Assembly: GCA_026645635.1 (NCBI GenBank)
Contig: JAPKMV010000146.1
Location: 1 to 7,590, forward strand
DNA: 7,590 bases
DNA from: Caldilineaceae bacterium
Lineage (GTDB): Bacteria > Chloroflexota > Anaerolineae > Caldilineales > Caldilineaceae
Direction of reading: 5' to 3'
Shown here piece after piece: positions 1-7,590 of the stretch. Position numbers and translations under genes: made by a program. Below the pieces are notes generated by a model. It searched no databases, had not been told where the DNA came from, and saw nothing but the letters and a program-made list of their open reading frames with translations. Numbering within the stretch: the first letter of the stretch is position 1; every line of letters starts with the position of its first letter.

Positions 1-1
1 G

Positions 2-466
2 GTCGTGGAGGACAACGTCATCAATCAGAAGGTGGCGCTGCGCATCCTGGAGCGGCTCGGCTACGATGCGGACCTGGCCAACAACGGGCGCGAGGCATTG
101 GCCGCGGTGGAACGACAGCCCTACGATCTCCTGCTGATGGATGTCCAGATGCCGGAGATGGACGGTCTGGAGGCGACGCGTGCGATCCGGGCACGGCTGC
201 CCGCAGAGCAGCAGCCGGCCATCATCGCCATGACCGCCGCGGCCTCGCGCGAAGACCAGCAGGCCTGTCTGGCGGCGGGGATGGACGCCTTCATCAGCAA
301 ACCGGTGCATCCTGGCGGACGGCAAACAACTGCATCGCCGCACAAGCGCTACTACTCTGGCACCATCCACAGATTATCCAGATCCACGAGCCATCAATCT
401 GTGAAATCTGCGCAATCTGTGGATCGCCTTTTGTCTGAAAGACTGTTTGAAGAGGAGCAAGGCTGA
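2..466 (+). CDS. Response-regulator receiver domain (5'-partial; aberrant 3' end), probably the tail of a hybrid histidine kinase
   Basis: The gene enters from before the window, in frame from base 2. Residues 1-102 of the visible part form a CheY-like receiver domain, which accepts phosphate from a histidine kinase. The acidic pocket is E3-D4 in VVEDN, the phospho-acceptor is Asp47 in [13 protein letters not shown] (codon 140-142), the switch Thr is in AMTAAAS, and the conserved Lys100 is in FISKPV (codon 299-301). The VVEDNxxNQ opening and [10 protein letters not shown] core are typical of receivers at the C-terminus of hybrid kinases, so this is probably the last domain of a larger sensor protein; a stand-alone regulator is possible. 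After KPV the expected last helix (about 15 residues) is not recognisable. The frame runs through unrelated, Ser/Arg-rich sequence and through a palindromic repeat to a TGA at 464-466. The real gene end is therefore doubtful: the 3' end may be truncated or frameshifted. No partner response gene is visible. Confidence 0.8.
   Translation, partial: VVEDNVINQKVALRILERLGYDADLANNGREALAAVERQPYDLLLMDVQMPEMDGLEATRAIRARLPAEQQPAIIAMTAAASREDQQACLAAGMDAFISKPVHPGGRQTTASPHKRYYSGTIHRLSRSTSHQSVKSAQSVDRLLSERLFEEEQG
365..424. repeat. Imperfect palindromic intergenic repeat (ATCCACAGATT type)
   Basis: Left arm 365-383 and right arm 406-424 are inverted copies: ATCCACAGATT (365-375) pairs with AATCTGTGGAT (414-424), then three mismatches, then CAGAT (379-383) pairs with ATCTG (406-410). 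A further AATCTGTG lies in the loop. This could fold into a long hairpin in RNA or be a dispersed repeat unit. It lies inside the open frame that follows the receiver domain, so that part of the frame is probably not true coding sequence. Similar AATCTGTG-rich units are, from general recollection, common between genes in Chloroflexota and some other phyla; this was not checked by search. Confidence 0.6.
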
Positions 467-557
467 CGCAGAGACGCAGCCGCGCAGAGGGTTACAGAGT
501 TGGCTACGATTGTGCTTTCTCTCGATATTCTCTGCGTATCTCTGCGCCTTTGCGTCA
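464..557. repeat. Imperfect palindromic intergenic repeat (CGCAGAGACGCAG type)
   Basis: TGACGCAGAGACGCAG (464-479) is matched 14 of 16 by the reverse complement of 542-557. After a one-base bulge the match continues with CGCAGAG (483-489) against CTCTGCG (530-536). The inner ~40 bases are unpaired. Within each arm the CGCAGAG unit is itself repeated. The element lies directly after the stop of the receiver frame and about 90 bases before the lipoprotein start. It may be a dispersed REP-like element or a transcript-end hairpin. No T-run follows, so it is not a classic intrinsic terminator. The rest of the gap (558-648) holds only a 5-bp hairpin CAAGC/GCTTG (578-593) and a weak ribosome binding site. 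Confidence 0.6.
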
Positions 558-633
558 AAGTGGGATGACGTTACAAACAAGCTCTGAGGCTTGATTGGCG
601 CGCCGAGATTGGTCAACCCCCAGCGCCTATGTT

Positions 634-637
634 AAGG
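634..637 (+). promoter_or_regulatory. Weak ribosome binding site for the lipoprotein gene
   Basis: AAGG lies 11 bases before the ATG at 649. It is a weak match to the Shine-Dalgarno consensus with slightly long spacing, but it is the best candidate upstream of either possible start. It supports ATG 649 over the TTG at 595, which has no purine-rich motif upstream. Confidence 0.3.
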
Positions 638-648
638 TTGCGCTTGCT

Positions 649-3186
649 ATGATCAACAACCGTCGAGGCGCGGCATGGCGCCACATCCCGCTTTTCCTGA
701 CCATCTGCCTGCTCCTGCTGACGGGCTGCGCGCCGGACACGGAGGCGCCCGCCAGCGACCGTCTGAGCGGCACGGTGGTGCTCTGGCACAGCCTGCCGGA
801 CGCGCGCGCGATGGCCTTGGCCACGGTAGTCGATCGCTTCGAGTCGCTCCACCCGAACGCGCAGGTCATTCTGCGCCGCCTGCCCACGGAGGAGGCGCTG
901 CTGGCCGAGTTCCAGACCGCGGTGCAGTCCGGTCTGGGCGCGGATCTGATCCTGACGAGCAGCAACGCGGTCAACACGCTGGCTGCCAGTGGCGCGATCC
1001 GTCCGCTGGACGCCGTCGTCGACAACCAGTTGGTCAACCAGTATCTGGCATCTGCGCTCACCACTCTGCGCTACGATGGCGCGCTCTACGGGCTGCCCTT
1101 CGACCTCAACACCCAGGTGCTCTATTACAACACCGAGCTGACGCCGACGCCCGCGGCCACGCTGGAACAGTTGGCGGCCGATGCCCGCAGCGGCAAAGTT
1201 GTCCTGCTCAACAGCCGCTTCCGCGATGCGCTGTGGGGCTTCCGCGCGTTCGGCGCACCGCTGATCGACGCGCAGAGCGGCGCCCTCACCTTCAACCAGG
1301 GCGGCTTTGTCAACTGGCTCACCTGGCTGCAGCAAGCGCGTGAAACACCGGGCTTCGTGTTGGATCCTGACCAGGCCACGCTGCGCCAGGCATTTCTTGA
1401 CGGTCGCGGTGCGTATTACGTCGGCCGCGCCAGCGACCTCGCCGAGATCTACGCGGCAATGGGCGATACGATGGGCGTCGCCCCGCTGCCGGCAGGCCCC
1501 AACGGCAGCGCCGGCCCCTTGTTGAGCACCAACGGCTTCATGGTCAACGCCATGTCTTCGGAGCCGCAGGCCAGGCTTGCCCTCGAACTCGCCCGTTTTG
1601 CCACCAATGCCGAGCAGCAGTCCGTGCTGATGCGCGATACGCTGCTCGTGCCGGCCAACATCACCACGCGCATCTCGCCTGGCCTGTTTCCCGCGGTCGC
1701 AGCCATCGGCGCACAGGCGCGCACTGCCATTGCGCTGCCCAACAACACGGATGCGGTCACCGCGCTGGCGACGATCGCATCGGCCTTCGACGGCGTCGGC
1801 GAGGGCTTGACGCGCCCCACCGACGCCGCGCTGGCGCTGAACAACCAGCTTGCGGGGTTGGTAGCCGGAGCCACCCAGGCGTCGGCGGTGGCGACCTGCC
1901 CGGCGCCGGGATCGCTCACCATCAAGGCTCACGAGATCGGCGCCACCGGGCGCATCTTGGAAACGTTGGTGCAGGGCTACCGGCTCTACTGCCCCGACAT
2001 CACCGTCACGGTCAACCTGCTGCCGCCATCCGCCGCCATTCGCCTGTCCAGCGACGACAACCGCTTCCGCTTCGACAGCGACTTGCTCTTTGACCTGTAC
2101 GGCGACGTGTGGTCGCTGATTCAGAACGGCCAGGCCGCGGACTTGACCGATCTGATCGCCAACGACGCGGTGCAAAGCCTGCGCGCCCAGACGCTGGTCG
2201 GGCTGCGCAGCAACGGTCGTCTCTACGGCCTGCCGCTTACCATCGATGTGCCCGCGCTCTACTACAACCGCGACCTGGTGGCCGACCCCGCGGTGACATT
2301 GGACGATCTGCGCTCGCAGGCGCTGGCAGGCATGCCGGTCACGCTGGACAGCACCTTTGACCGCGCATACTGGGGCATCGGCGCATTCGGCGGGCAACTC
2401 GCCGACGAGCAAGGGCGCTTTGCCCTCGACCCAATCGCGGTCAGCGATTGGCTGAACTGGCTGCTGGAGAGCCGCGACCAGAGCAATCTCCAGTTGGAGC
2501 CGGGAATCGAAGCGCTGCAACAACTCTTTACCGAGGGCAGGTCGGCCTATTTTCTCGGCTATCTGGCGAATGCCACCGATTTGCGGGCGCGGCTGGGCGG
2601 CAATCGTCTGGCCGCCATCGTCCTGCCCGAAGGGCCGCGGGGCGCCGGTGAGCCGTTGATGCGCGTGGGCAGCATCATCATGAATCCTGACATTGACCCA
2701 ACCCAGAGCGCCCTGGCCACCGATTTTCTCGCCTACGCCATCGGCGCCGACGCGCAGCAGCGTCTGCTCGACACGGGCCTGATCGCGCCGACCAACGCCG
2801 GCGTCAACCTGACGGGGCGGCCCACCGCCAGCATCTTTCTGGCGCAGGCGCAGAACGCGCAGATCTTCAACAGCTCGCTGGCGCCGCCCGCCGTGGCAAA
2901 CCAACTGCGCTCACTCTTCAACCAGGTGCTCAACCAGGGCGAGCCGGTGACAGAGAGCGTCGAACAGTTCTACCGCAGCCTGACCGACTATCAGCAGCAG
3001 TTTCCCAGCTTCGTGCTGGCGCCTGCGTTGGTGGAGCAGCTTGCGGCGCAGGAGGCGCCATCGCTGGAGAGCGCCGCGGCCCTGACCGACACAGCCGCGG
3101 CCAGTGCGACGCTTTCGACCGCATTGCCCATCACGACGACCCTGCCCATCACGCCGGGAGTGACGGGCGCAGACGGTGCGCCCTAG
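649..3186 (+). CDS. Tandem (two-module) extracellular solute-binding lipoprotein, family 1
   Basis: An 845-residue exported lipoprotein, about twice the usual ~400-450 of a family 1 (maltose/sugar-type) solute-binding protein. ATG 649 is preferred to TTG 595 because it gives a compact signal peptide: basic NNRR, a hydrophobic core at residues 13-24, and the lipobox LTGC with the lipidated Cys27. Module 1 spans about residues 41-400. It opens with VVLWHS and DRFESLHPNAQV and carries ALYGLPFDLNTQVLYYN near 145-161. Module 2 spans about 417-795 and repeats the same landmarks: LYGLP at 146 and 525, the WG motif at 196 and 575, WLxWL at 223 and 601, GRxAYxxG near 253 and 631. The offset is a constant 378-379 residues, so this is an internal duplication, now well diverged. 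Cys417 and Cys448 occur only in module 2. The tail (805-845) is Ala/Thr/Pro-rich. The protein should sit on the outer face of the cytoplasmic membrane and bind a solute, perhaps a sugar or oligosaccharide; the ligand cannot be read from sequence. No ABC permease or ATPase is nearby; the MscS-family gene follows after 13 bases. Confidence 0.88.
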   Translation: MINNRRGAAWRHIPLFLTICLLLLTGCAPDTEAPASDRLSGTVVLWHSLPDARAMALATVVDRFESLHPNAQVILRRLPTEEALLAEFQTAVQSGLGADLILTSSNAVNTLAASGAIRPLDAVVDNQLVNQYLASALTTLRYDGALYGLPFDLNTQVLYYNTELTPTPAATLEQLAADARSGKVVLLNSRFRDALWGFRAFGAPLIDAQSGALTFNQGGFVNWLTWLQQARETPGFVLDPDQATLRQAFLDGRGAYYVGRASDLAEIYAAMGDTMGVAPLPAGPNGSAGPLLSTNGFMVNAMSSEPQARLALELARFATNAEQQSVLMRDTLLVPANITTRISPGLFPAVAAIGAQARTAIALPNNTDAVTALATIASAFDGVGEGLTRPTDAALALNNQLAGLVAGATQASAVATCPAPGSLTIKAHEIGATGRILETLVQGYRLYCPDITVTVNLLPPSAAIRLSSDDNRFRFDSDLLFDLYGDVWSLIQNGQAADLTDLIANDAVQSLRAQTLVGLRSNGRLYGLPLTIDVPALYYNRDLVADPAVTLDDLRSQALAGMPVTLDSTFDRAYWGIGAFGGQLADEQGRFALDPIAVSDWLNWLLESRDQSNLQLEPGIEALQQLFTEGRSAYFLGYLANATDLRARLGGNRLAAIVLPEGPRGAGEPLMRVGSIIMNPDIDPTQSALATDFLAYAIGADAQQRLLDTGLIAPTNAGVNLTGRPTASIFLAQAQNAQIFNSSLAPPAVANQLRSLFNQVLNQGEPVTESVEQFYRSLTDYQQQFPSFVLAPALVEQLAAQEAPSLESAAALTDTAAASATLSTALPITTTLPITPGVTGADGAP

Positions 3187-3199
3187 ACAGTATTGAACC

Positions 3200-4567
3200 A
3201 TGAATATCGACATTTCTCCGCTGTGGCAATGGGTGCAAGACCAGCTTGCCCTCGCCAACATCTACATGCAGCGCCCAGCCGTCCAGCGGCAGGTGATCGC
3301 AATCATCCTCGTACTTACGGTGACGTGGCTGGCGCCGCGCCTGCTGGACATGCTGCTGGTGCGCCGGGAACGTGCATTGCGCGCGCAGCACACGCCGGGC
3401 GACGCCGACGAAGGCGCCGCGGCGATTCCGGCCACGCCGGAAAGCTGGCAGGAGCGCTTGCTGCGCCTCGTGCGCGCCGTCAACTTCGTGCTCTTTCCGA
3501 TCCTGGCGCTGCTGAGCTTTCAGATTCTGCTGGGCTATTTCGCCGACCACGGCTGGCCCTATGGCCTCATGCAGTCTGTCCTGCCGATCCTCTGGCTGGT
3601 GCTCGGCTATCGTCTGATCTTCAGCCTGGGGCTGACCTTTCTGCCGCCTGGCAGCATCGAACAACTCGACCGCCGTTATCTGCGCCCGTTTGCCTACCTG
3701 CTGGTGCTGTTCATCCTCGACAACATCTTCTTCGACACACTCGGCCTGGGCGATTTTGTCATGATGGCGATCCAGGAGTTTGCCATCACTTTCGGCGGCA
3801 TCTTCAGTGCGCTGCAGATCGGGCTAATTGCCTACATCGTCAGTTGGATCATCTTTGCGGCTGTCCATCGGGTGCTGGCGCGCAACAATGCCGAGCCGGG
3901 TCTGTTGGAGACGGTCAGCCGCGTGGCGCGCTATGCCGTTCTGGCGTTGGGTGCGATCATCGCGCTGGGCGTGCTGGGCGTCGACCTGGGCACGTTGGGC
4001 TGGATCACCACCGGCCTCTCGGTCGGCATCGGCTTTGGGCTGCAAGAACTCTTCGCCAACTTCGCCAGCGGCATCGTCCTCACCTTTGAGCGCAGCGTGC
4101 GCCCCGGCGACATCATCGAGAGCCAGGGGACGCGCGGTGTGGTCAGCCAGGTGGGGATGCGCGCCACGGTGATCCGCACTGCCGACCGCGCCGAGGTCTT
4201 TGTGCCCAACAAAGAGTTGATGACCAAACCGTTGATCGCGCTCACCTATTCCGACCGGATGGCGCGCGTGGCGCTGAACGTGGGCGTCGCCTACGACAGT
4301 GACATCGACAAAATCAATGAGATCCTGCTGGCGACAGTGACCCGCCATCCCCTGATCTTGACCGATCCCGAGCCGGGTGTCGTACTGACTGAGATGGGGG
4401 CGTACAGCATCAACTTCACCGTCTTTGGCTTCGTGACCGAATTCGGCGACTCGTTCCGCGTCAAAGCAGAGTTGTACCAAATGGTGCGCGACGCGCTGAC
4501 CCAACAGGGTATCCAGATCCCTTATTTGCATGGCCAGTTTTCTGTCGATGCCCGCACCACCGCCTGA
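3200..4567 (+). CDS. MscS-family mechanosensitive ion channel
   Basis: A 455-residue membrane channel protein. MscS-family proteins open under membrane tension and release ions and small solutes on osmotic downshock. Hydrophobic segments lie at about residues 31-54, 94-113, 124-147, 162-181, 197-223 and 243-261, followed by the Gly/Ala-rich pore helix at 264-294 (LGWITTGLSVGIGFG, then LQELFANFASGIVLTFERSV). The beta domain starts at RPGDIIE (301-307), with GVVSQVGMRATVIRT and VFVPNKELM, then the alpha/beta C-terminal cytoplasmic domain ending near residue 445. E. coli MscS has 286 residues and three helices; here about four extra N-terminal helices precede the pore module, as in the larger MscS subfamilies. 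A charged, low-complexity loop (55-90) follows the first helix. The start ATG has no clear Shine-Dalgarno sequence; it follows the lipoprotein stop by 13 bases, so co-transcription is likely. The family call is secure; gating specificity is unknown. Confidence 0.93.
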   Translation: MNIDISPLWQWVQDQLALANIYMQRPAVQRQVIAIILVLTVTWLAPRLLDMLLVRRERALRAQHTPGDADEGAAAIPATPESWQERLLRLVRAVNFVLFPILALLSFQILLGYFADHGWPYGLMQSVLPILWLVLGYRLIFSLGLTFLPPGSIEQLDRRYLRPFAYLLVLFILDNIFFDTLGLGDFVMMAIQEFAITFGGIFSALQIGLIAYIVSWIIFAAVHRVLARNNAEPGLLETVSRVARYAVLALGAIIALGVLGVDLGTLGWITTGLSVGIGFGLQELFANFASGIVLTFERSVRPGDIIESQGTRGVVSQVGMRATVIRTADRAEVFVPNKELMTKPLIALTYSDRMARVALNVGVAYDSDIDKINEILLATVTRHPLILTDPEPGVVLTEMGAYSINFTVFGFVTEFGDSFRVKAELYQMVRDALTQQGIQIPYLHGQFSVDARTTA

Positions 4568-4582
4568 ATATATTCGACAAGG

Positions 4583-4622
4583 TGAGAGCGTGAGAGAGTG
4601 AGAGGGTGAGAGGGTGAGAGGG
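4583..4622. repeat. Octanucleotide tandem repeat, five copies
   Basis: Five head-to-tail copies of an 8-base unit: TGAGAGCG, TGAGAGAG, then three perfect TGAGAGGG, followed by a partial TGA. It begins 15 bases after the mscS stop and is purely intergenic. The purine-rich strand is the + strand. Such tracts can expand and contract by slippage. The number of copies may vary between strains. No coding or terminator role is evident. Confidence 0.9.
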
Positions 4623-4713
4623 TGACGGAAACGCGCCCTAGGCCCGCTCGAAGTATAGCAGGGGGTTGGTGGCACTTTCGCCCCAAACTCGAACAAGACC
4701 CCCGCAGCCCCGC

Positions 4714-4728
4714 GCGGTTGCAAACCGC
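4714..4728. other. Small hairpin/dyad GCGGTT-GCA-AACCGC
   Basis: A perfect 6-bp inverted repeat with a 3-base loop. It overlaps the proposed -35 element of the radical SAM promoter, so it could be an operator for a dimeric regulator. It also resembles the core of GCGGTTTGCAAACCGC-type dispersed repeats, so it may simply be a repeat remnant. No regulator gene is in the window. Confidence 0.35.
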
Positions 4729-4747
4729 ACCTACGCCAGACTATAAT
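4718..4747 (+). promoter_or_regulatory. Sigma70-type promoter for the radical SAM-exporter pair
   Basis: TTGCAA (4718-4723) and a consensus TATAAT (4742-4747) are separated by 18 bases. The -10 box is perfect; the -35 matches 4 of 6. The ATG of the next gene starts 8 bases after the last base of TATAAT, which is where transcription would be expected to begin. The message would then have no, or almost no, 5' leader, in keeping with the absence of a Shine-Dalgarno sequence. A perfect TATAAT is notable in GC-rich surroundings. The start site is inferred. Confidence 0.55.
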
Positions 4748-4754
4748 CCCCCAC

Positions 4755-6631
<1,877 letters not shown>

Positions 6632-6635
<4 letters not shown>

Positions 6636-7573
6636 CCCGGCTGATCGGCATCGGCGTGCTGGCCGCGCTCTTCTTCAGCAGCACCTTCGTGCTCAACCGC
6701 GCCATGAGTCTGGAAGGCGGGAGTTGGGTCTGGTCGGCCAGCCTGCGCTATGTGTGGATGACGGTCTTTCTGGTCGCCGGCATGGCGCTCACCGGGCGCG
6801 GCGCCATTTTGCGCAATGTCTATGTTCTGTTTCGCCAATTCTGGCGCTTCTGGCTGCTGGCCGGCACGGTGGCCTTTGGCATCTTCTATGCGGGCATCTC
6901 CTTTGCGGCCTCCTATGCACCCAGTTGGGTGGTGGCGACCACCTGGCAGCTCACGATCCTGGCGTCGCCGCTGGTGCTGCTGGCCTATGGCCGCCGCGTG
7001 CCCTGGCGCGGGGTGGCCTTTACGCTGCTGATCTTCGCCGGCATCGTCCTGGTCAACCTGGCGCAGGCTAGCGCCACCGACTGGCAGACGGTCGCGCTGG
7101 GCGCCGTGCCGGTGCTGATCGCCGCCGTTGCCTATCCCGCCGGGCTGCAACTGGTCTGGGAGGCGCGCACGGGCGCCGCGCATCGCATCCCGCGCATCGC
7201 CGGCCCGGCCATGGACGACGCCTTTGGCCGCGTGCTGCTGCTGACGCTGGGTTCGCTGCCCTTCTGGTTGGTCGTGGTGATGGTGACACAGCCGCCGCCG
7301 CCCTCCTCCGGCCAGTGGCTGATGACCGCCGGGGTTGCGCTCTTTTCCGGCATCGTGGCGACGACCCTCTTCGTCTCGGCGCGGCACCTGGCGCGCAGCG
7401 CCTACGAACTGGCCGCCGTGGATGCAACCCAGGCCGCAGAGGTGATCTTTTCGCTGCTGGGCGAGATGATCTTGCTGGGCGCAGTGCTGCCCGGCTGGTT
7501 GAGCCTGGTTGGCATTGCGCTCACCGTGCTCGGACTGGTGCTCTACATGCTGGCGCAGGGGAGGAAGAGATAG
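6632..7573 (+). CDS. DMT-superfamily exporter, multidrug-resistance efflux transporter (PF13536-like)
   Basis: A 313-residue integral membrane protein with about ten hydrophobic helices (near 4-24, 34-54, 71-93, 97-119, 126-144, 153-175, 200-220, 229-249, 265-285, 287-308), the usual size and fold of drug/metabolite transporters. The motifs FFSSTFVLNRAMSLEGGSW, WSASLRY and DATQAAEVIFSLLGEMI point to the family annotated as multidrug resistance efflux transporter (Pfam EmrE, PF13536) rather than generic EamA. The true substrate is unknown; the drug label is by family name only. Its ATG overlaps the radical SAM stop as ATGA, with no Shine-Dalgarno sequence visible, so it is probably translated by coupling from the upstream gene. 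That pairing would fit export of a product or intermediate linked to the radical SAM enzyme, but this is inference. The stop TAG is at 7571-7573. Confidence 0.87.
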
Positions 7574-7590
7574 ACCGCGGATTTGGCGGA

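Noticed and set aside
500..529. TTGGCT ... GATATT as a promoter for the lipoprotein gene
   Set aside because: Weak -10 match and location in the loop of a dyad repeat; not better than chance.
595..648. TTG at 595 as the lipoprotein start
   Set aside because: It would put 18 extra residues before an otherwise normal lipoprotein signal peptide, and has no ribosome binding site upstream.
645..653. TGCTATGAT as an extended -10 promoter
   Set aside because: It contains the ATG start itself, so transcription would begin inside the signal-peptide codons with no usable in-frame start before the lipobox.
613..2904. Antisense open frame of 763 codons across the lipoprotein gene
   Set aside because: It mirrors the codon structure of a GC-rich gene on the other strand. 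Its product is rich in Arg, Gln, His and Gly with no recognisable domain or signal, while the + strand gives a clear tandem SBP.
3193..4089. Out-of-frame + strand open frame of 298 codons inside mscS
   Set aside because: Ala/Arg/Gly-rich shadow; the overlapping frame has the MscS pore and beta-domain motifs.
4583..4622. CRISPR-like array
   Set aside because: Eight-base units are contiguous with no spacers; it is a simple tandem repeat.
4568..4754. Intrinsic terminator after mscS
   Set aside because: No GC-rich stem followed by a T-run was found in this gap.

Overview
The window reads as chromosomal DNA from a free-living, high-GC bacterium (high GC judged by eye). The combination of a family 1 solute-binding lipoprotein, a TIGR03960-like radical SAM protein, and short intergenic palindromes and octamer repeats fits Chloroflexota (Anaerolineae/Caldilineae-like) best. 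That placement is an inference from gene style, not a sequence match. All supported genes are on the + strand.

Layout. (1) Positions 2-307 hold the end of a receiver domain, probably the C-terminal module of a hybrid histidine kinase that begins before the window. It has the phospho-acceptor Asp and the conserved Lys, but the reading frame then runs into unrelated sequence and a dyad repeat and stops at 466. (2) Positions 308-648 are gene-poor and hold two imperfect palindromic repeats (365-424 and 464-557). (3) Positions 649-3186 encode an 845-residue lipoprotein made of two tandem family 1 solute-binding modules in one chain. (4) Thirteen bases later, 3200-4567 encodes a 455-residue MscS-family channel. 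No ABC permease or ATPase gene is present. (5) Positions 4568-4754 are intergenic, with a five-copy octamer repeat, a small hairpin and a promoter whose -10 box sits right against the next ATG. (6) Positions 4755-6635 encode a 626-residue radical SAM protein with a second C-terminal Cys cluster. (7) Positions 6632-7573 encode a ten-helix drug/metabolite-type exporter that overlaps the radical SAM gene by ATGA.

There are two likely transcription units. One is the double binding-protein lipoprotein plus MscS channel; the other is the radical SAM enzyme plus exporter, possibly leaderless. The first pair is the best candidate for something undescribed: a membrane-anchored, twin solute-binding protein next to a mechanosensitive channel, with no transporter partner in view. 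A functional link is only inferred from adjacency. No tRNA, rRNA, CRISPR array, transposase or convincing terminator was seen.
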